A stretch of DNA of 18,704 nt from Alphaproteobacteria bacterium MarineAlpha3_Bin3 (GTDB lineage Bacteria; Pseudomonadota; Alphaproteobacteria; Rhodospirillales; Casp-alpha2), in NCBI GenBank assembly GCA_002938075.1, contig PTLK01000013.1, positions 1 to 18,704 of the forward strand, given 5' to 3'. A program made the position numbers and the translations under genes. Within the stretch, counting starts at the first letter, position 1; the number at the start of each line of letters is the position of its first letter. This document shows positions 7,465 to 15,559 of this stretch, piece by piece. The notes under the pieces were generated by a model, which ran no database searches, was not told the origin of the DNA, and worked only from the letters and a program-made list of their open reading frames with translations.

Positions 7465-8826
7465 TCAGCCCGTCTTCTTTTGCAACAACAGGGCGGTCAC
7501 CGAGCGGCCTTCCTTCAACACCGCCTTCGCCGCCGCATTCACCTGTTCGACGGTGACGGTACCGATGCGGTCCGGCCAGGCCTCGACGTCCTCGACCGTC
7601 ATGCCGATGGCCAGCGCCGCGCCCAACGCCCGGGCGCCGCCCTGCAGGGAATCGCGGGCATAAACGGCCTGCGCCCGCATGCGCTTCTTGGCCCGGGCGA
7701 CCTCCGAGGCGCTGACGCCCTGGGTCAGGATCTTCGTCAGTTCCGCCTCCATGGCCTTTTCCAGGGCTTCCATGCTGACGCCGGGCTTAGGGCTGGCATG
7801 AAGGGAGAACCGGCCGGGCCCGCGGGCGTCGGGCGCGTAGTAGCTCCCCGCCGAGATGGCGATTTTATTTTCGACGACCAGGGACTGGTAAAGGCGGCTG
7901 GTGGCGCCGGCGCCGAAAATGTCGGCCAATACCTCAAGCGCATAGGCGTGCCCGGTTTCGCCGGTCAAATAGCTGGGCGCCAGGTAGGTGCGGCTCCATG
8001 CCGGCTGGCGCACGCGCGCATCCTTGTAGACAAGCCTACGGCTGGCGCTTTGTGGGGGTTCCGCTGGCCGGACCCGGGCTGTAGGTTTGTGAGCCGGGAT
8101 GCGGCCGTAGTATTTTTCCGCCAGCGGTTTCAGCTTCGCCGCCGTAATGTCGCCGGCGACGACCAGGATGGCGTTGCCCGGCGCATACCATTTTTTATAG
8201 AACGCCAAGACGTTTTTCAGGCTCAACGCCTCGATCTCATGGGCCCAGCCGATGACCGGCCGGCGATAGGGATAGTTCAGGAACATGGCCGCGTTGACCT
8301 GTTCGCGCAGGATCGAGGACGGGTTGTTGTCGGTGCGCGACCGGCGTTCCTCCAGCACCACCGCCTTTTCCATCGCCACGCCCTGTTCGGTGAGCCTGAG
8401 GTTGGTCATCCGGTCGGCTTCCATCTCCATCACTATCTCGAGGCGATCAACGGCGACGGTCTGGAAATAGGCGGTGTAGTCGGCGGACGTAAACGCGTTT
8501 TCACGGCCGCCGTTGCGGGCCAAAATCTTGGAAAATTCCCCGGGCTTGCGTTTTTTTGTGCCCTTGAACATCAGGTGTTCGAGGAAATGTGCGATCCCGG
8601 ATTCGCCCGGGCCTTCATCCGCCGACCCGACGCCGTACCAAACCATGTGGGTGACCACCGGCACCCGGTGGTTTCCAATGACGACCACCCGCATGCCGTT
8701 GGCGAGCGTAAAGGTCTCGGGGTTGAACACCCCGGCCCGGGCGGGCGTGTTTAGGCCGGGAACCAGGCACAAGGCCAAAAAGGCGAGCGCCAGGAACGCC
8801 CCCTTCGTCGTCGAAGCGTTCTTCAT
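7465..8826 (-). CDS. M16 family zinc metallopeptidase (secreted, catalytically complete)
   Basis: A 453-residue M16 peptidase. A signal peptide is evident (GAFLALAFLALCLVPGL, then ARA before GVFNPETF). The zinc-binding inverted motif HFLEH occupies residues 80-84, with the third ligand in VVLEERRSRTDN about 75 residues downstream (E159 or E160), the family spacing. NAFTSADYTAYFQTV and the C-terminal half with ATSRLYQSLVVENKIA are also typical. It is expected to degrade or process peptides in the periplasm, probably as the active subunit of a pair with the adjacent HxxEH-less paralogue. Its ATG lies 2 bases after the bamF stop, indicating an operon. Neither substrate nor a specific gene symbol can be assigned from sequence. 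Confidence 0.95.
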   Translation of the reverse strand: MKNASTTKGAFLALAFLALCLVPGLNTPARAGVFNPETFTLANGMRVVVIGNHRVPVVTHMVWYGVGSADEGPGESGIAHFLEHLMFKGTKKRKPGEFSKILARNGGRENAFTSADYTAYFQTVAVDRLEIVMEMEADRMTNLRLTEQGVAMEKAVVLEERRSRTDNNPSSILREQVNAAMFLNYPYRRPVIGWAHEIEALSLKNVLAFYKKWYAPGNAILVVAGDITAAKLKPLAEKYYGRIPAHKPTARVRPAEPPQSASRRLVYKDARVRQPAWSRTYLAPSYLTGETGHAYALEVLADIFGAGATSRLYQSLVVENKIAISAGSYYAPDARGPGRFSLHASPKPGVSMEALEKAMEAELTKILTQGVSASEVARAKKRMRAQAVYARDSLQGGARALGAALAIGMTVEDVEAWPDRIGTVTVEQVNAAAKAVLKEGRSVTALLLQKKTG

Positions 8827-8828
8827 TG

Positions 8829-9392
8829 CTAAAAGTCCAAAAGGCCCTTGCGCTTGGCTTTGCGTTTGATTTTAGGCGTCTCGCCTTCGTTCAGCGGTTT
8901 GCCGAGGGCCTGGTTCTCCTGGATGCGTTTTTGCTCTTTCTTGGCGTCGACGACGGTGCTGCCGGGCTCTTTGTCGTCGACCCAGAAAATCAATTTGTCG
9001 ACAAACGCCTGATCCTGGGAACTGAGGATCGAGGTTTCCTCATTGATGATGGCGCGGATGTTCGGGGTCGCGGACAGGGCGCCGGTATCCCTCAACAACG
9101 CCATCAACCCGGTGCTGCCTTTCAGCGGCTTCACCACGCCGCCTTTCCTGACCGTATTGCTCAGGATTGCCTGTTCGGCGCGGTACTTCGCGGAATCGAC
9201 CTGTGGGCGGACCGTTCCGGGGGCGGGGGGCCGGAGCTTGTAATCCGGCGGCAGGCTCAGGGGCGGGCGGGAATAAACGGCGAATTCGTCGGGCGCGGTT
9301 TTATCGCCGCTGAAGGCCTTGCGCGCCGATTCGCAGCCCGAAAGCAGCGCCACGGCCAGCGCAAGGGACAGAAAGGCGGTCGTTTTTTTCAT
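8829..9392 (-). CDS. bamF: Outer-membrane lipoprotein, DUF3035 / BamF-like
   Basis: A 187-residue lipoprotein. The N-terminus is a lipoprotein signal (MKKTTAFLSLALAVALLSGC) with Cys20 as the acylation site. Directly after come PDEFAVYSRPPLSLPPDY and KLRPP, the hallmark of the DUF3035 family, known in Caulobacter as BamF, a BAM-complex subunit restricted to alphaproteobacteria. The C-terminal half is charged and probably extended (KEQKRIQENQALGKP, ending in KRKAKRKGLLDF). Acyl-chain attachment precedes cleavage by LspA, whose gene is the next one upstream in transcription. The residue after Cys20 is Glu rather than Asp, consistent with outer-membrane sorting. Role in outer-membrane protein assembly is by family. 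The gene name is given by analogy. Confidence 0.85.
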   Translation of the reverse strand: MKKTTAFLSLALAVALLSGCESARKAFSGDKTAPDEFAVYSRPPLSLPPDYKLRPPAPGTVRPQVDSAKYRAEQAILSNTVRKGGVVKPLKGSTGLMALLRDTGALSATPNIRAIINEETSILSSQDQAFVDKLIFWVDDKEPGSTVVDAKKEQKRIQENQALGKPLNEGETPKIKRKAKRKGLLDF

Positions 9393-9482
9393 TGAATTTA
9401 TGGGCCTATCTCAGGGCGCCACCGGTTTTGTTAAACGAACGATTGCCCCGGCGCCCGCCGATTTTCTTTCCAACCCCCCATT

Positions 9483-10028
9483 TTAGCTCTTTTTTTCCTT
9501 TTCAAACAAGGAATCTAGGATCAACACCGCGGCGCCGATGGTGATGGCGCTGTCGGCCAGGTTGAACGCCGGCCAATGGGTGCCCCAGGCGTAAAAGTCC
9601 AAAAAGTCGGCAACCGCCCCGAATTGCAACCGGTCGATCAGGTTGCCCATGGCGCCGCCGATAATCAGACCGATGCTGACGGCGGCCCGGAGGTGGCGGA
9701 CACGGTAAAGCCAGACCGCCAGGACGGCCGAAATCGCCACCGCCGCCAGGGGAAGGAACCAGGCGCTGAGCCAGCCGCCGGAATCGAGGAACCCGAAGCT
9801 GATCCCCCTGTTCCAGCCCAGGACCAGGTTGAAGAAAGGCGTCAACGGGATGACTTGGGGCGGCTGCATGACGAAGCCGAGGATCCACCATTTGCTGATT
9901 TGATCGACGATGATGACCGCCGCTGCCACGGCCAGGCCCTTGAAGAACTCTGGCCGGAACGTCATCCTGGCGGGGCCGTTGTTTTGGGTTGCGTCCCTAT
10001 CGGAGTCTGGGGCGGGGTCCGGGGCCAT
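9483..10028 (-). CDS. lspA: Lipoprotein signal peptidase (signal peptidase II)
   Basis: An inner-membrane aspartyl peptidase that removes signal peptides from diacylated prolipoproteins such as the neighbouring BamF. Conserved motifs in order are DQISKWWIL, NRGISFGFLD, GGAMGNLIDRLQFGAVADFLDFY and FNLADSAITIG; the two catalytic aspartates are in NLIDR and NLADS. Four hydrophobic membrane segments can be traced. ATG 10028 is used here, giving 181 residues and a 5-base gap after ileS. TTG 10037, overlapping the ileS stop, and ATG 9965 (MTFRPEFFKG), closest to the family's usual length, are alternatives. The acidic extra N-terminus seen with the longer starts (MAPDPAPDSDRDATQ) is not part of the core. 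Confidence 0.95.
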   Translation of the reverse strand: MAPDPAPDSDRDATQNNGPARMTFRPEFFKGLAVAAAVIIVDQISKWWILGFVMQPPQVIPLTPFFNLVLGWNRGISFGFLDSGGWLSAWFLPLAAVAISAVLAVWLYRVRHLRAAVSIGLIIGGAMGNLIDRLQFGAVADFLDFYAWGTHWPAFNLADSAITIGAAVLILDSLFEKEKKS

Positions 10029-10033
10029 GCCGA

Positions 10034-12856
10034 TCAACCGCCTTTGTCCGATTGGCGTACCACATCCGCGCAGCGCCCGCAGGTGTCGGGATAATCCGGG
10101 TCCTGGCCGACTTCAGGCAAAACTTTCCAGCAGCGCCGGCATTTCTCGCCTTCGGCCCGGTTGGGTTGGACCGCGACGCCGCCGGTGTCTTCGGCCCGGA
10201 ACGCGTCTTCCGGCGCCGCCTCGACGCTGAAGGTGGCGCCTGACGTGATGAACAGTTCGGCCGCGTCGAGACCCTCGAAAAGGTCACGGTTCCCGGTTTC
10301 GGCATAGACAATGGGATGCGCCTCCAGGGACGATCCGATGCGTTTTTCCGCCCGTTCGACCTCCAGGGCCCCGGTGACGGCGCGGCGCAGTTCTCTGATT
10401 TTCGCCCATTTAGCGGCCAAATCGTCGTCGCGCCAGGCTTCGGGAATGTCGGGAAAGGTGCGAAGGTGAACGCTTTCTTCCGTCTCCTCCTCCTGATAGC
10501 GCGCCTGCCAGGCTTCTTCGGCCGTGAAACAAAGGAACGGCGCCAGCCATGCGGTGAGGCAGTTGAAGACTTCGTCCAAGACGGTCTGCGCGGCGCGGCG
10601 CTTGGGGTCGCCGGCCGGGTCGCAATAGAGCGAATCCTTACGGACGTCGAAATAGAAGGCCGACAGATCGACGGCGCAGAAATTATGCAGCTCGTCGAAC
10701 ACCGGGTGGAACTGAAAATCGTCGCAGGCCTGCCTCAGGTGGCGATCCAGTTGCCAAAGCCGGTGCAGCACCCAGCGTTCCAGTTCCGGCATCTCGTCCA
10801 TGCCGACGCGTTCGCTTTCGTCGAACCCGGCCAGGTTGCCCAACAGGTAGCGCAGCGTGTTCCTGAGCCGGCGGTAGATGTCGGCGTTTCTTTTCAGAAT
10901 CTCCGGCCCAATGCGCAGGTCCTCGGAATAGTCCGAGCCGACGACCCACAGCCTGAGGACATCGGCGCCGTGCTGATCGATCACGTCTTGGGGCGAGACG
11001 ATGTTGCCCGTGGATTTCGACATCTTACTCCCGTCCTCGCCCATGACGAAGCCGTGGGTCAGCACCGCCTCATAGGGCGCCCGGCCCCGGGTGCCGCAGG
11101 ATTCGAGGAGGGATGAGTGGAACCAGCCGCGGTGCTGGTCGGTGCCTTCCAGATACAGCGACGCCGGCCATTTCAGGTCGTCGCGGTCCTCCAGCACGAA
11201 GGTATGGGTGGCGCCGGAATCAAACCAGACGTCCAGAATATCCATCACCTGTTCGTAATCCTTGGCATTATGGTCGTCGCCCAGAAACCGGGACGGATCG
11301 GACGAAAACCAGGCGTCGGCGCCTTCGCCCTCGACCGCCTCGACGATGCGCTCGAGCACCACCGGGTCGCGCAGCGGCTCGCCGGTTTCCTTGTTGACGA
11401 AGACGGTGATCGGCACGCCCCAGGCGCGTTGGCGCGACACGCACCAATCTGGACGGGTCTCGATCATGTCGCGAAGGCGTTTCTGCCCCGACGGCGGCAC
11501 GAAGCGGGTTTCCTCGATGGCTTTCAGGGCCTTGTCGCGGAGCCCCGTCTTTTCCATGGAAATGAACCACTGGGTGGTGTTGCGGAAGATCAGCGGCGCC
11601 TTCGAGCGCCAACTGTGCGGATAGCGGTGCGACAGTTTCCCCCGTGCCAGCAGGCCGCCGGTGTTCTCAATGGTATCGGCGAGGGCGTCATTGACCTTGT
11701 AGACGTGCTGGCCGGCGAACAGCGGCACGTGATCGAAGAAACAACCGTCCTCGCCGACCGTCTCGGGCACCTCGATAGCGTTGGCCTTGCCCAGTTCCCA
11801 GTCGTCGGACCCGTGCCCCGGCGCGATGTGGACGATGCCGGTGCCTTCCTCGGTGGTGGCGAAACCGGCGGCCAGCGCCGGCACGTCGAAATCGTAACCC
11901 TGGCCGGCCAAGGGATGGCGGCAGACGGTGCCTTCCAGGTCCGAGCCCTTGAAGGTGGCGATCACGTTGGGCGTGGTGATACCGAATTCGGCGAGCGCCG
12001 TTTCCAGGCGGGCCTCGGCGATGACCAGCTTTTCTCCGACCTTGGCAAGGCTGCCTTCTGCCGTTTCCTTGACTTCGACGACGGCGTAATCGATGTCCGG
12101 GCCATAGGCGACGGCGCGGTTGCCGGGTATGGTCCACGGCGTCGTCGTCCAGATGACGATGGCCGCCGCCTCGATTTCGGGTTGGGAAGCCTTGGCGATG
12201 GGGAAGCGCACGTAGATGGTGGTCGAGGTATGGTCGTGGTATTCGATTTCGGCCTCGGCCAGGGCCGTCTTTTCGACCGGCGACCACATCACCGGCTTGG
12301 CGCCCCGGTAGAGCGACCCGTCCATCAGGAACTTGCCCAGCTCGCGGACGATCTGGGCTTCGGCCGAGAAGCTCATGGTCGTGTAGGGGTTGTCCCAATT
12401 GCCGATGACGCCGAGGCGCTTGAATTCCTCGCGCTGGACGTCGATCCATTGCTCGGCGAATTCCCGGCATTCGCGGCGGAATTTTATGATCGGCACCTGG
12501 TCCTTGTCTTTCTTCATCTTGCGGTACTTTTCCTCGATCTTCCATTCGATGGGAAGGCCGTGGCAGTCCCAGCCGGGGACGTAATTGGAATCTCGGCCCA
12601 GCATCTGTTGCGTGCGCACGATGATGTCCTTGAGGATCTTGTTGAGCGCGTGGCCGATATGCAAATGCCCGTTGGCGTAGGGCGGACCGTCGTGGAGGAT
12701 GAATTTTTCCTTCCCCTTGGCGGCCTTGCGGTGCAGGGCCTGGATGTCCATGTCCTGCCACCGGGCGAGGATTTCGGGCTCAAGCTTCGGCAAACCGGCC
12801 TTCATGGGAAAGCCGGTCTGGGGCAGGAACACCGTCGATTTGTAATCGGTCGTCAT
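10034..12856 (-). CDS. ileS: Isoleucine--tRNA ligase
   Basis: Charges tRNA-Ile with isoleucine. The 940-residue protein is the standard bacterial type. It has PPYANGHLHIGH with the HIGH box at residues 66-69, an editing CP1 domain including VIWTTTPWTIPGNRAVAYG, the KMSKS loop at residues 611-615 (DGSKMSKSTGN), and a C-terminal zinc finger (CRRCWKVLPEVG, then DTCGRCADVV). The zinc-finger form is the eubacterial, mupirocin-sensitive type by family knowledge. ATG 12856 overlaps the ribF stop as ATGA, and lspA starts within or just after its stop, so ribF-ileS-lspA are expected to be coupled, an arrangement also common in other proteobacteria. Confidence 0.98.
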   Translation of the reverse strand: MTTDYKSTVFLPQTGFPMKAGLPKLEPEILARWQDMDIQALHRKAAKGKEKFILHDGPPYANGHLHIGHALNKILKDIIVRTQQMLGRDSNYVPGWDCHGLPIEWKIEEKYRKMKKDKDQVPIIKFRRECREFAEQWIDVQREEFKRLGVIGNWDNPYTTMSFSAEAQIVRELGKFLMDGSLYRGAKPVMWSPVEKTALAEAEIEYHDHTSTTIYVRFPIAKASQPEIEAAAIVIWTTTPWTIPGNRAVAYGPDIDYAVVEVKETAEGSLAKVGEKLVIAEARLETALAEFGITTPNVIATFKGSDLEGTVCRHPLAGQGYDFDVPALAAGFATTEEGTGIVHIAPGHGSDDWELGKANAIEVPETVGEDGCFFDHVPLFAGQHVYKVNDALADTIENTGGLLARGKLSHRYPHSWRSKAPLIFRNTTQWFISMEKTGLRDKALKAIEETRFVPPSGQKRLRDMIETRPDWCVSRQRAWGVPITVFVNKETGEPLRDPVVLERIVEAVEGEGADAWFSSDPSRFLGDDHNAKDYEQVMDILDVWFDSGATHTFVLEDRDDLKWPASLYLEGTDQHRGWFHSSLLESCGTRGRAPYEAVLTHGFVMGEDGSKMSKSTGNIVSPQDVIDQHGADVLRLWVVGSDYSEDLRIGPEILKRNADIYRRLRNTLRYLLGNLAGFDESERVGMDEMPELERWVLHRLWQLDRHLRQACDDFQFHPVFDELHNFCAVDLSAFYFDVRKDSLYCDPAGDPKRRAAQTVLDEVFNCLTAWLAPFLCFTAEEAWQARYQEEETEESVHLRTFPDIPEAWRDDDLAAKWAKIRELRRAVTGALEVERAEKRIGSSLEAHPIVYAETGNRDLFEGLDAAELFITSGATFSVEAAPEDAFRAEDTGGVAVQPNRAEGEKCRRCWKVLPEVGQDPDYPDTCGRCADVVRQSDKGG

Positions 12857-13788
12857 TGAAGAATCTTTTGTGCCTTGGCGCTGTCCTGGGCGATTTGTGC
12901 CTTCAAATCGTCGACGCCGTCAAACTTCTTTTCCGGGCGCAGGAAATCGACCAGCCTGACGCGCAGGCGTTTTCCGTACAGATCGTCGTCGAAATCAAAC
13001 AGGAACACTTCCAGCACCACGCCGTCGCCGCCGAAAGTCGGGCGGACGCCGATGTTGGCGACGCCATCGAGCCATATCTCCCCGTTTTCCTGTTCAATCG
13101 CGGCGCGCACCGCATAGACGCCCAGCGCCGGCCTCAGATAAGCGCCCAGGGGGATGTTGGCGGTCGGGAAACCGATGCTTTTGCCGCGCGCTTCGCCCCG
13201 CGCCACCCGGCCCTCGATCTCGAAATCCCGGCCCAGGATCGCCGCCGCGCCCCGGGGATCGGCGTCCCCGAGCCGTTCGCGGACGCGGGTCGAGGAATAG
13301 GCTTCGCCAGAGGAGTCCGTTTGCGCGTTGACAGCGGTAAAGCCGAAGCCTTTTTTGGCCCCCATCGCCAGCAGCAGTTCGCAGTTGCCGCCGCGTTTGT
13401 GGCCGAAGACGAAATCATACCCCGAAACCACGTGCCCGGCGCCGAGGCCGTCGACCAGGACGGTGTTGACGAAGTCTTCCGCCGGCAGGGAAGAAAAGGC
13501 CTTGTCGAACCGCTGCACGATCAACAGGTCGGCGCCCAATTCGGCGATCCGCCGCGCCTTGGAGCGGAAAGGGGTGAGGCGGAAGGGCTCGGAGCCGGGG
13601 GTGAAAAAGGCCCGGGGATGGGGCTCGAACGTCAGCACCGCCCACGGCCGGCACATATCGCCGGCGATCAGGCCGGCCTCGTGGATGACCGTCTGATGGC
13701 CCGGGTGGACACCGTCGAAATTACCGATGGCGACCGCCGCGCCCCTGGCGTCGGCAGGAAGCGCGTCATAATGGCGATAAATTCGCAT
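12853..13788 (-). CDS. ribF: Bifunctional riboflavin kinase / FAD synthetase
   Basis: Phosphorylates riboflavin to FMN and adenylylates FMN to FAD. The N-terminal adenylyltransferase domain shows AVAIGNFDGVHPGHQTVI (nucleotidyltransferase HxGH-type motif), GYDFVFGHKRGGNCELL and the SSTRVRERLGDADP motif. The C-terminal flavokinase domain shows GKSIGFPTANI, LRPALGVYAVRA and the conserved VANIGVRPTFGG, VLEVFLFDFDDDLYG and VRLVDFLRPEKKFD blocks. The length of 311 residues is normal and both activities should be intact. The start ATG 13788 gives MRIYRHYDALP, fitting the family. The stop overlaps the ileS start by four bases. Confidence 0.97.
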   Translation of the reverse strand: MRIYRHYDALPADARGAAVAIGNFDGVHPGHQTVIHEAGLIAGDMCRPWAVLTFEPHPRAFFTPGSEPFRLTPFRSKARRIAELGADLLIVQRFDKAFSSLPAEDFVNTVLVDGLGAGHVVSGYDFVFGHKRGGNCELLLAMGAKKGFGFTAVNAQTDSSGEAYSSTRVRERLGDADPRGAAAILGRDFEIEGRVARGEARGKSIGFPTANIPLGAYLRPALGVYAVRAAIEQENGEIWLDGVANIGVRPTFGGDGVVLEVFLFDFDDDLYGKRLRVRLVDFLRPEKKFDGVDDLKAQIAQDSAKAQKILQ

Positions 13789-13803
13789 GGCGGGAAAGTG
13801 TCA

Positions 13804-13836
13804 GCGCCCCCCTTGCGGGTCAAGGGTAAAGGGCGC
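13804..13836 (-). terminator. Possible weak hairpin between maoC and ribF
   Basis: GCGCCCCCCTT (13804-13814) can pair with AAGGG-TAAA-GGGCGC (13822-13836), leaving a four-base bulge and a seven-base loop. On the minus strand it lies after the maoC stop and just before ribF. No good T-run follows, so it may only attenuate transcription or have no function. Confidence 0.25.
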
Positions 13837-13862
13837 CAAGGGAGACGAGGGGGCCGGGTGGC

Positions 13863-14321
13863 CTAGTTGGCTTTGACTTTCGACGGCACCAGGATCGTCG
13901 CCTGTCCGTCCAGCACCACCTCGCCGCCGACGGAGCACACGGTATCCATTTCGATGAAGCGTTTTTCGGCAATCAGCCTGGTCACCGTGCACGTCGCCGT
14001 CACCGTGTCGCCGACCTTGACCGGGGCCTTGAAGCGTAGGTTCTGGCCGACGTAGACGCAGCCCGGTCCCGGCAGCTTGGTGCCGATGACGGTGGAAATT
14101 AAACTGGCCGTCAGCATGCCGTGGGCGACCCGGCCCTCGAACATGGTTTCGCTGGCGAACTCGTGGTTCAGGTGGATGGGGTTGGTGTCGCCGGAGATAC
14201 CGGCGAACGACATCACGTCGGCGTCGGTGATGGTCTTGGTATAGACGTCCCGCATGCCTTCCCGCAGGTCCTCGAAGTAATACCCGTGTAGCATTTCATG
14301 AGTGCTTTTGGCGGGTTCCAT
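13863..14321 (-). CDS. MaoC-like (R)-specific enoyl-CoA hydratase
   Basis: A 152-residue single hot-dog-fold hydratase. The hydratase-2 motif FAGISGDTNPIHLNHEFA carries the catalytic Asp45 and His50, and RVAHGMLTASLIS follows as in PhaJ-type enzymes. The C-terminal strands (YVGQNLRFKAPVKVGDTVTA) are typical. PhaJ-type enzymes hydrate trans-2-enoyl-CoA to (R)-3-hydroxyacyl-CoA, for example to feed polyhydroxyalkanoate synthesis, but no PHA genes are in the window, so the pathway is open. ATG 14321 has GGAG nine bases upstream. It is divergent from the M23 peptidase gene and its upstream region carries a strong inverted repeat and a tandem repeat. Confidence 0.92.
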   Translation of the reverse strand: MEPAKSTHEMLHGYYFEDLREGMRDVYTKTITDADVMSFAGISGDTNPIHLNHEFASETMFEGRVAHGMLTASLISTVIGTKLPGPGCVYVGQNLRFKAPVKVGDTVTATCTVTRLIAEKRFIEMDTVCSVGGEVVLDGQATILVPSKVKAN

Positions 14322-14341
14322 CGGCCTTGACTCCGTCTTCG

Positions 14342-14367
14342 TTGAAATGGCCTCATTGAAACGGCCT
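14342..14367. repeat. Tandem 12-bp direct repeat upstream of the hydratase gene
   Basis: TTGAAATGGCCT (14342-14353) and TTGAAACGGCCT (14356-14367) are identical at 11 of 12 positions and repeat with a 14-base period. They lie 21-46 bases upstream of the hydratase start codon, in its leader or promoter. The function is unknown. Confidence 0.6.
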
Positions 14368-14385
14368 TTATGCTCCGCAAAACAA

Positions 14386-14404
14386 TATATTGCACCGCAA
14401 TATA
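14386..14404. promoter_or_regulatory. Perfect inverted repeat, probable operator
   Basis: TATATTGC-ACC-GCAATATA is a perfect 8-bp inverted repeat around a 3-base spacer. It overlaps a second palindrome, CAATATATTG (14383-14392). It sits in the AT-rich middle of the divergent region between the hydratase and M23 peptidase genes, where it could overlap the hydratase promoter. It looks like a binding site for a dimeric regulator; which one cannot be told. Confidence 0.55.
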
Positions 14405-14462
14405 CGCCTTTCGCCGATGCGCGGCAAGTTAGTAGCCTGTATCACGGCGCCCCGGGCCTGCT

Positions 14463-15530
14463 ATGGGTAAAGGGATGGAATTCACCCGATACACGTCGAA
14501 ATCCGCCGTTTTTGCCGCCGCCTGCTTTCTCTGGGCGGCGTTAGGGCCGGCAACCTTTCCGGCGATATTTTCGGCCTTGGGCGCGGAGGCGAAACCGCCG
14601 GCCCTCGGCCTTCCGATTCGCTGCCGGCCGGGGAAGGACTGCTGGCTGGTCAATTTCGTTGATGTCGATCCGGGCCCGGGCCGGCGCGATTACGCCTGCC
14701 GGAAAAGGACCTATGACGGGCACAAGGGCACCGACATCGCCATCCGCGATCTGGCCGTGATGGCCAAGGGCGTCGACGTGGTGGCGTCGGCACCCGGCAT
14801 CGTCAAGGCCGTGCGCGACGGTATGAAGGACGTCGACTTCACCCTCCCCGGCAGCGGTTCCGTCGAGGGGCGGGAATGCGGCAACGGCTTGGTCCTCGTC
14901 CACGGCGGCGGCTGGGAAACCCAGTATTGCCACATGCGCCGGGGCAGCCTCGCGGTCAAAAAGGGCGAAAGGGTCGAACGGGGGCGGAAACTGGGCCTTG
15001 TCGGCCACTCGGGCCGGGCGCAGTTCCCCCACGTCCACCTGGCCGTACGCCTTGGCAAGCGGGTGATTGATCCGTTCGCCGGGGTGGGGCGGCAACGGCA
15101 ATGCGGCCTAGGCGTTGCCCCCCTTTGGCGGAAGGACGCGCTGAGCCGGCTGACGGGGGAGACGACGGCCCTCTACAACGCCGGTTTCGCCGCCGGCCGG
15201 CTGTCCGCCCGGGCCGCCAGGCGGGGCGATTTTTCGGCGCCTATAATGTCGCGCACGGCACCGGCCATGGTGCTGTGGGTGGATATGTTCTGGCCCCGGG
15301 CCGGCGATATCCTGAGCCTGAAAATCACCGCCCCCAACGGCCAGACCGTCGTCGAACGCTCGTCCACCGTGGACAAGACCCAGGCCCGGCGTTTCGTCTT
15401 TGCCGGCAAGAAAAGAAAGGCCCGTTCCTTGCCGCCAGGGACCTATCGGGGCGACATCACCCTGGTGCGCGACAAGGGCGGCGCAAAAGAGAAAATCATC
15501 TCGATCGTCCGCGAGGTCGAGGTCCGCTGA
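14463..15530 (+). CDS. Secreted M23 family (LytM-type) metallopeptidase
   Basis: A 355-residue peptidoglycan-hydrolase-like protein. The N-terminus has a hydrophobic signal region (AVFAAACFLWAALGPATFPA) with a probable cleavage after GAEA. The zinc-site residues are all present: HKGTD (H87, D91), the YCHMRRGSL segment (H157), and PHVHLAV (H190, H192), together with GHSG. It is therefore predicted to be active, unlike degenerate LytM activators of amidases. By family it cleaves peptide cross-links in the periplasm. Residues from about 215 on form a C-terminal extension of unknown role with beta-rich segments (GDILSLKITAPNGQTVVE). ATG 14463 is used; ATG 14475 (MEFTRYTSK) is equally possible and neither has a well-spaced ribosome-binding site. 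The stop lies 29 bases from the convergent lysine-rich gene. Confidence 0.88.
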   Translation: MGKGMEFTRYTSKSAVFAAACFLWAALGPATFPAIFSALGAEAKPPALGLPIRCRPGKDCWLVNFVDVDPGPGRRDYACRKRTYDGHKGTDIAIRDLAVMAKGVDVVASAPGIVKAVRDGMKDVDFTLPGSGSVEGRECGNGLVLVHGGGWETQYCHMRRGSLAVKKGERVERGRKLGLVGHSGRAQFPHVHLAVRLGKRVIDPFAGVGRQRQCGLGVAPLWRKDALSRLTGETTALYNAGFAAGRLSARAARRGDFSAPIMSRTAPAMVLWVDMFWPRAGDILSLKITAPNGQTVVERSSTVDKTQARRFVFAGKKRKARSLPPGTYRGDITLVRDKGGAKEKIISIVREVEVR

Positions 15531-15559
15531 CCGCCCTTTGGCCAAGACAGGGAGCGGCC

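Noticed and set aside
7480..8754. Plus-strand open frame (424 codons) opposite the active M16 gene
   Set aside because: Antisense shadow; the minus-strand frame has a signal peptide and full M16 motifs.
9414..9456. GGGCGCC ... GGCGCCC inverted repeat between lspA and bamF
   Set aside because: The loop is 29 bases and no T-run follows, so it is not a credible intrinsic terminator; GGCGCC words are common in this GC-rich DNA.
11117..12859. Long plus-strand open frame (580 codons) opposite ileS
   Set aside because: It is the antisense shadow of ileS in GC-rich DNA; the encoded sequence has no family motif and the sense gene is unambiguous.
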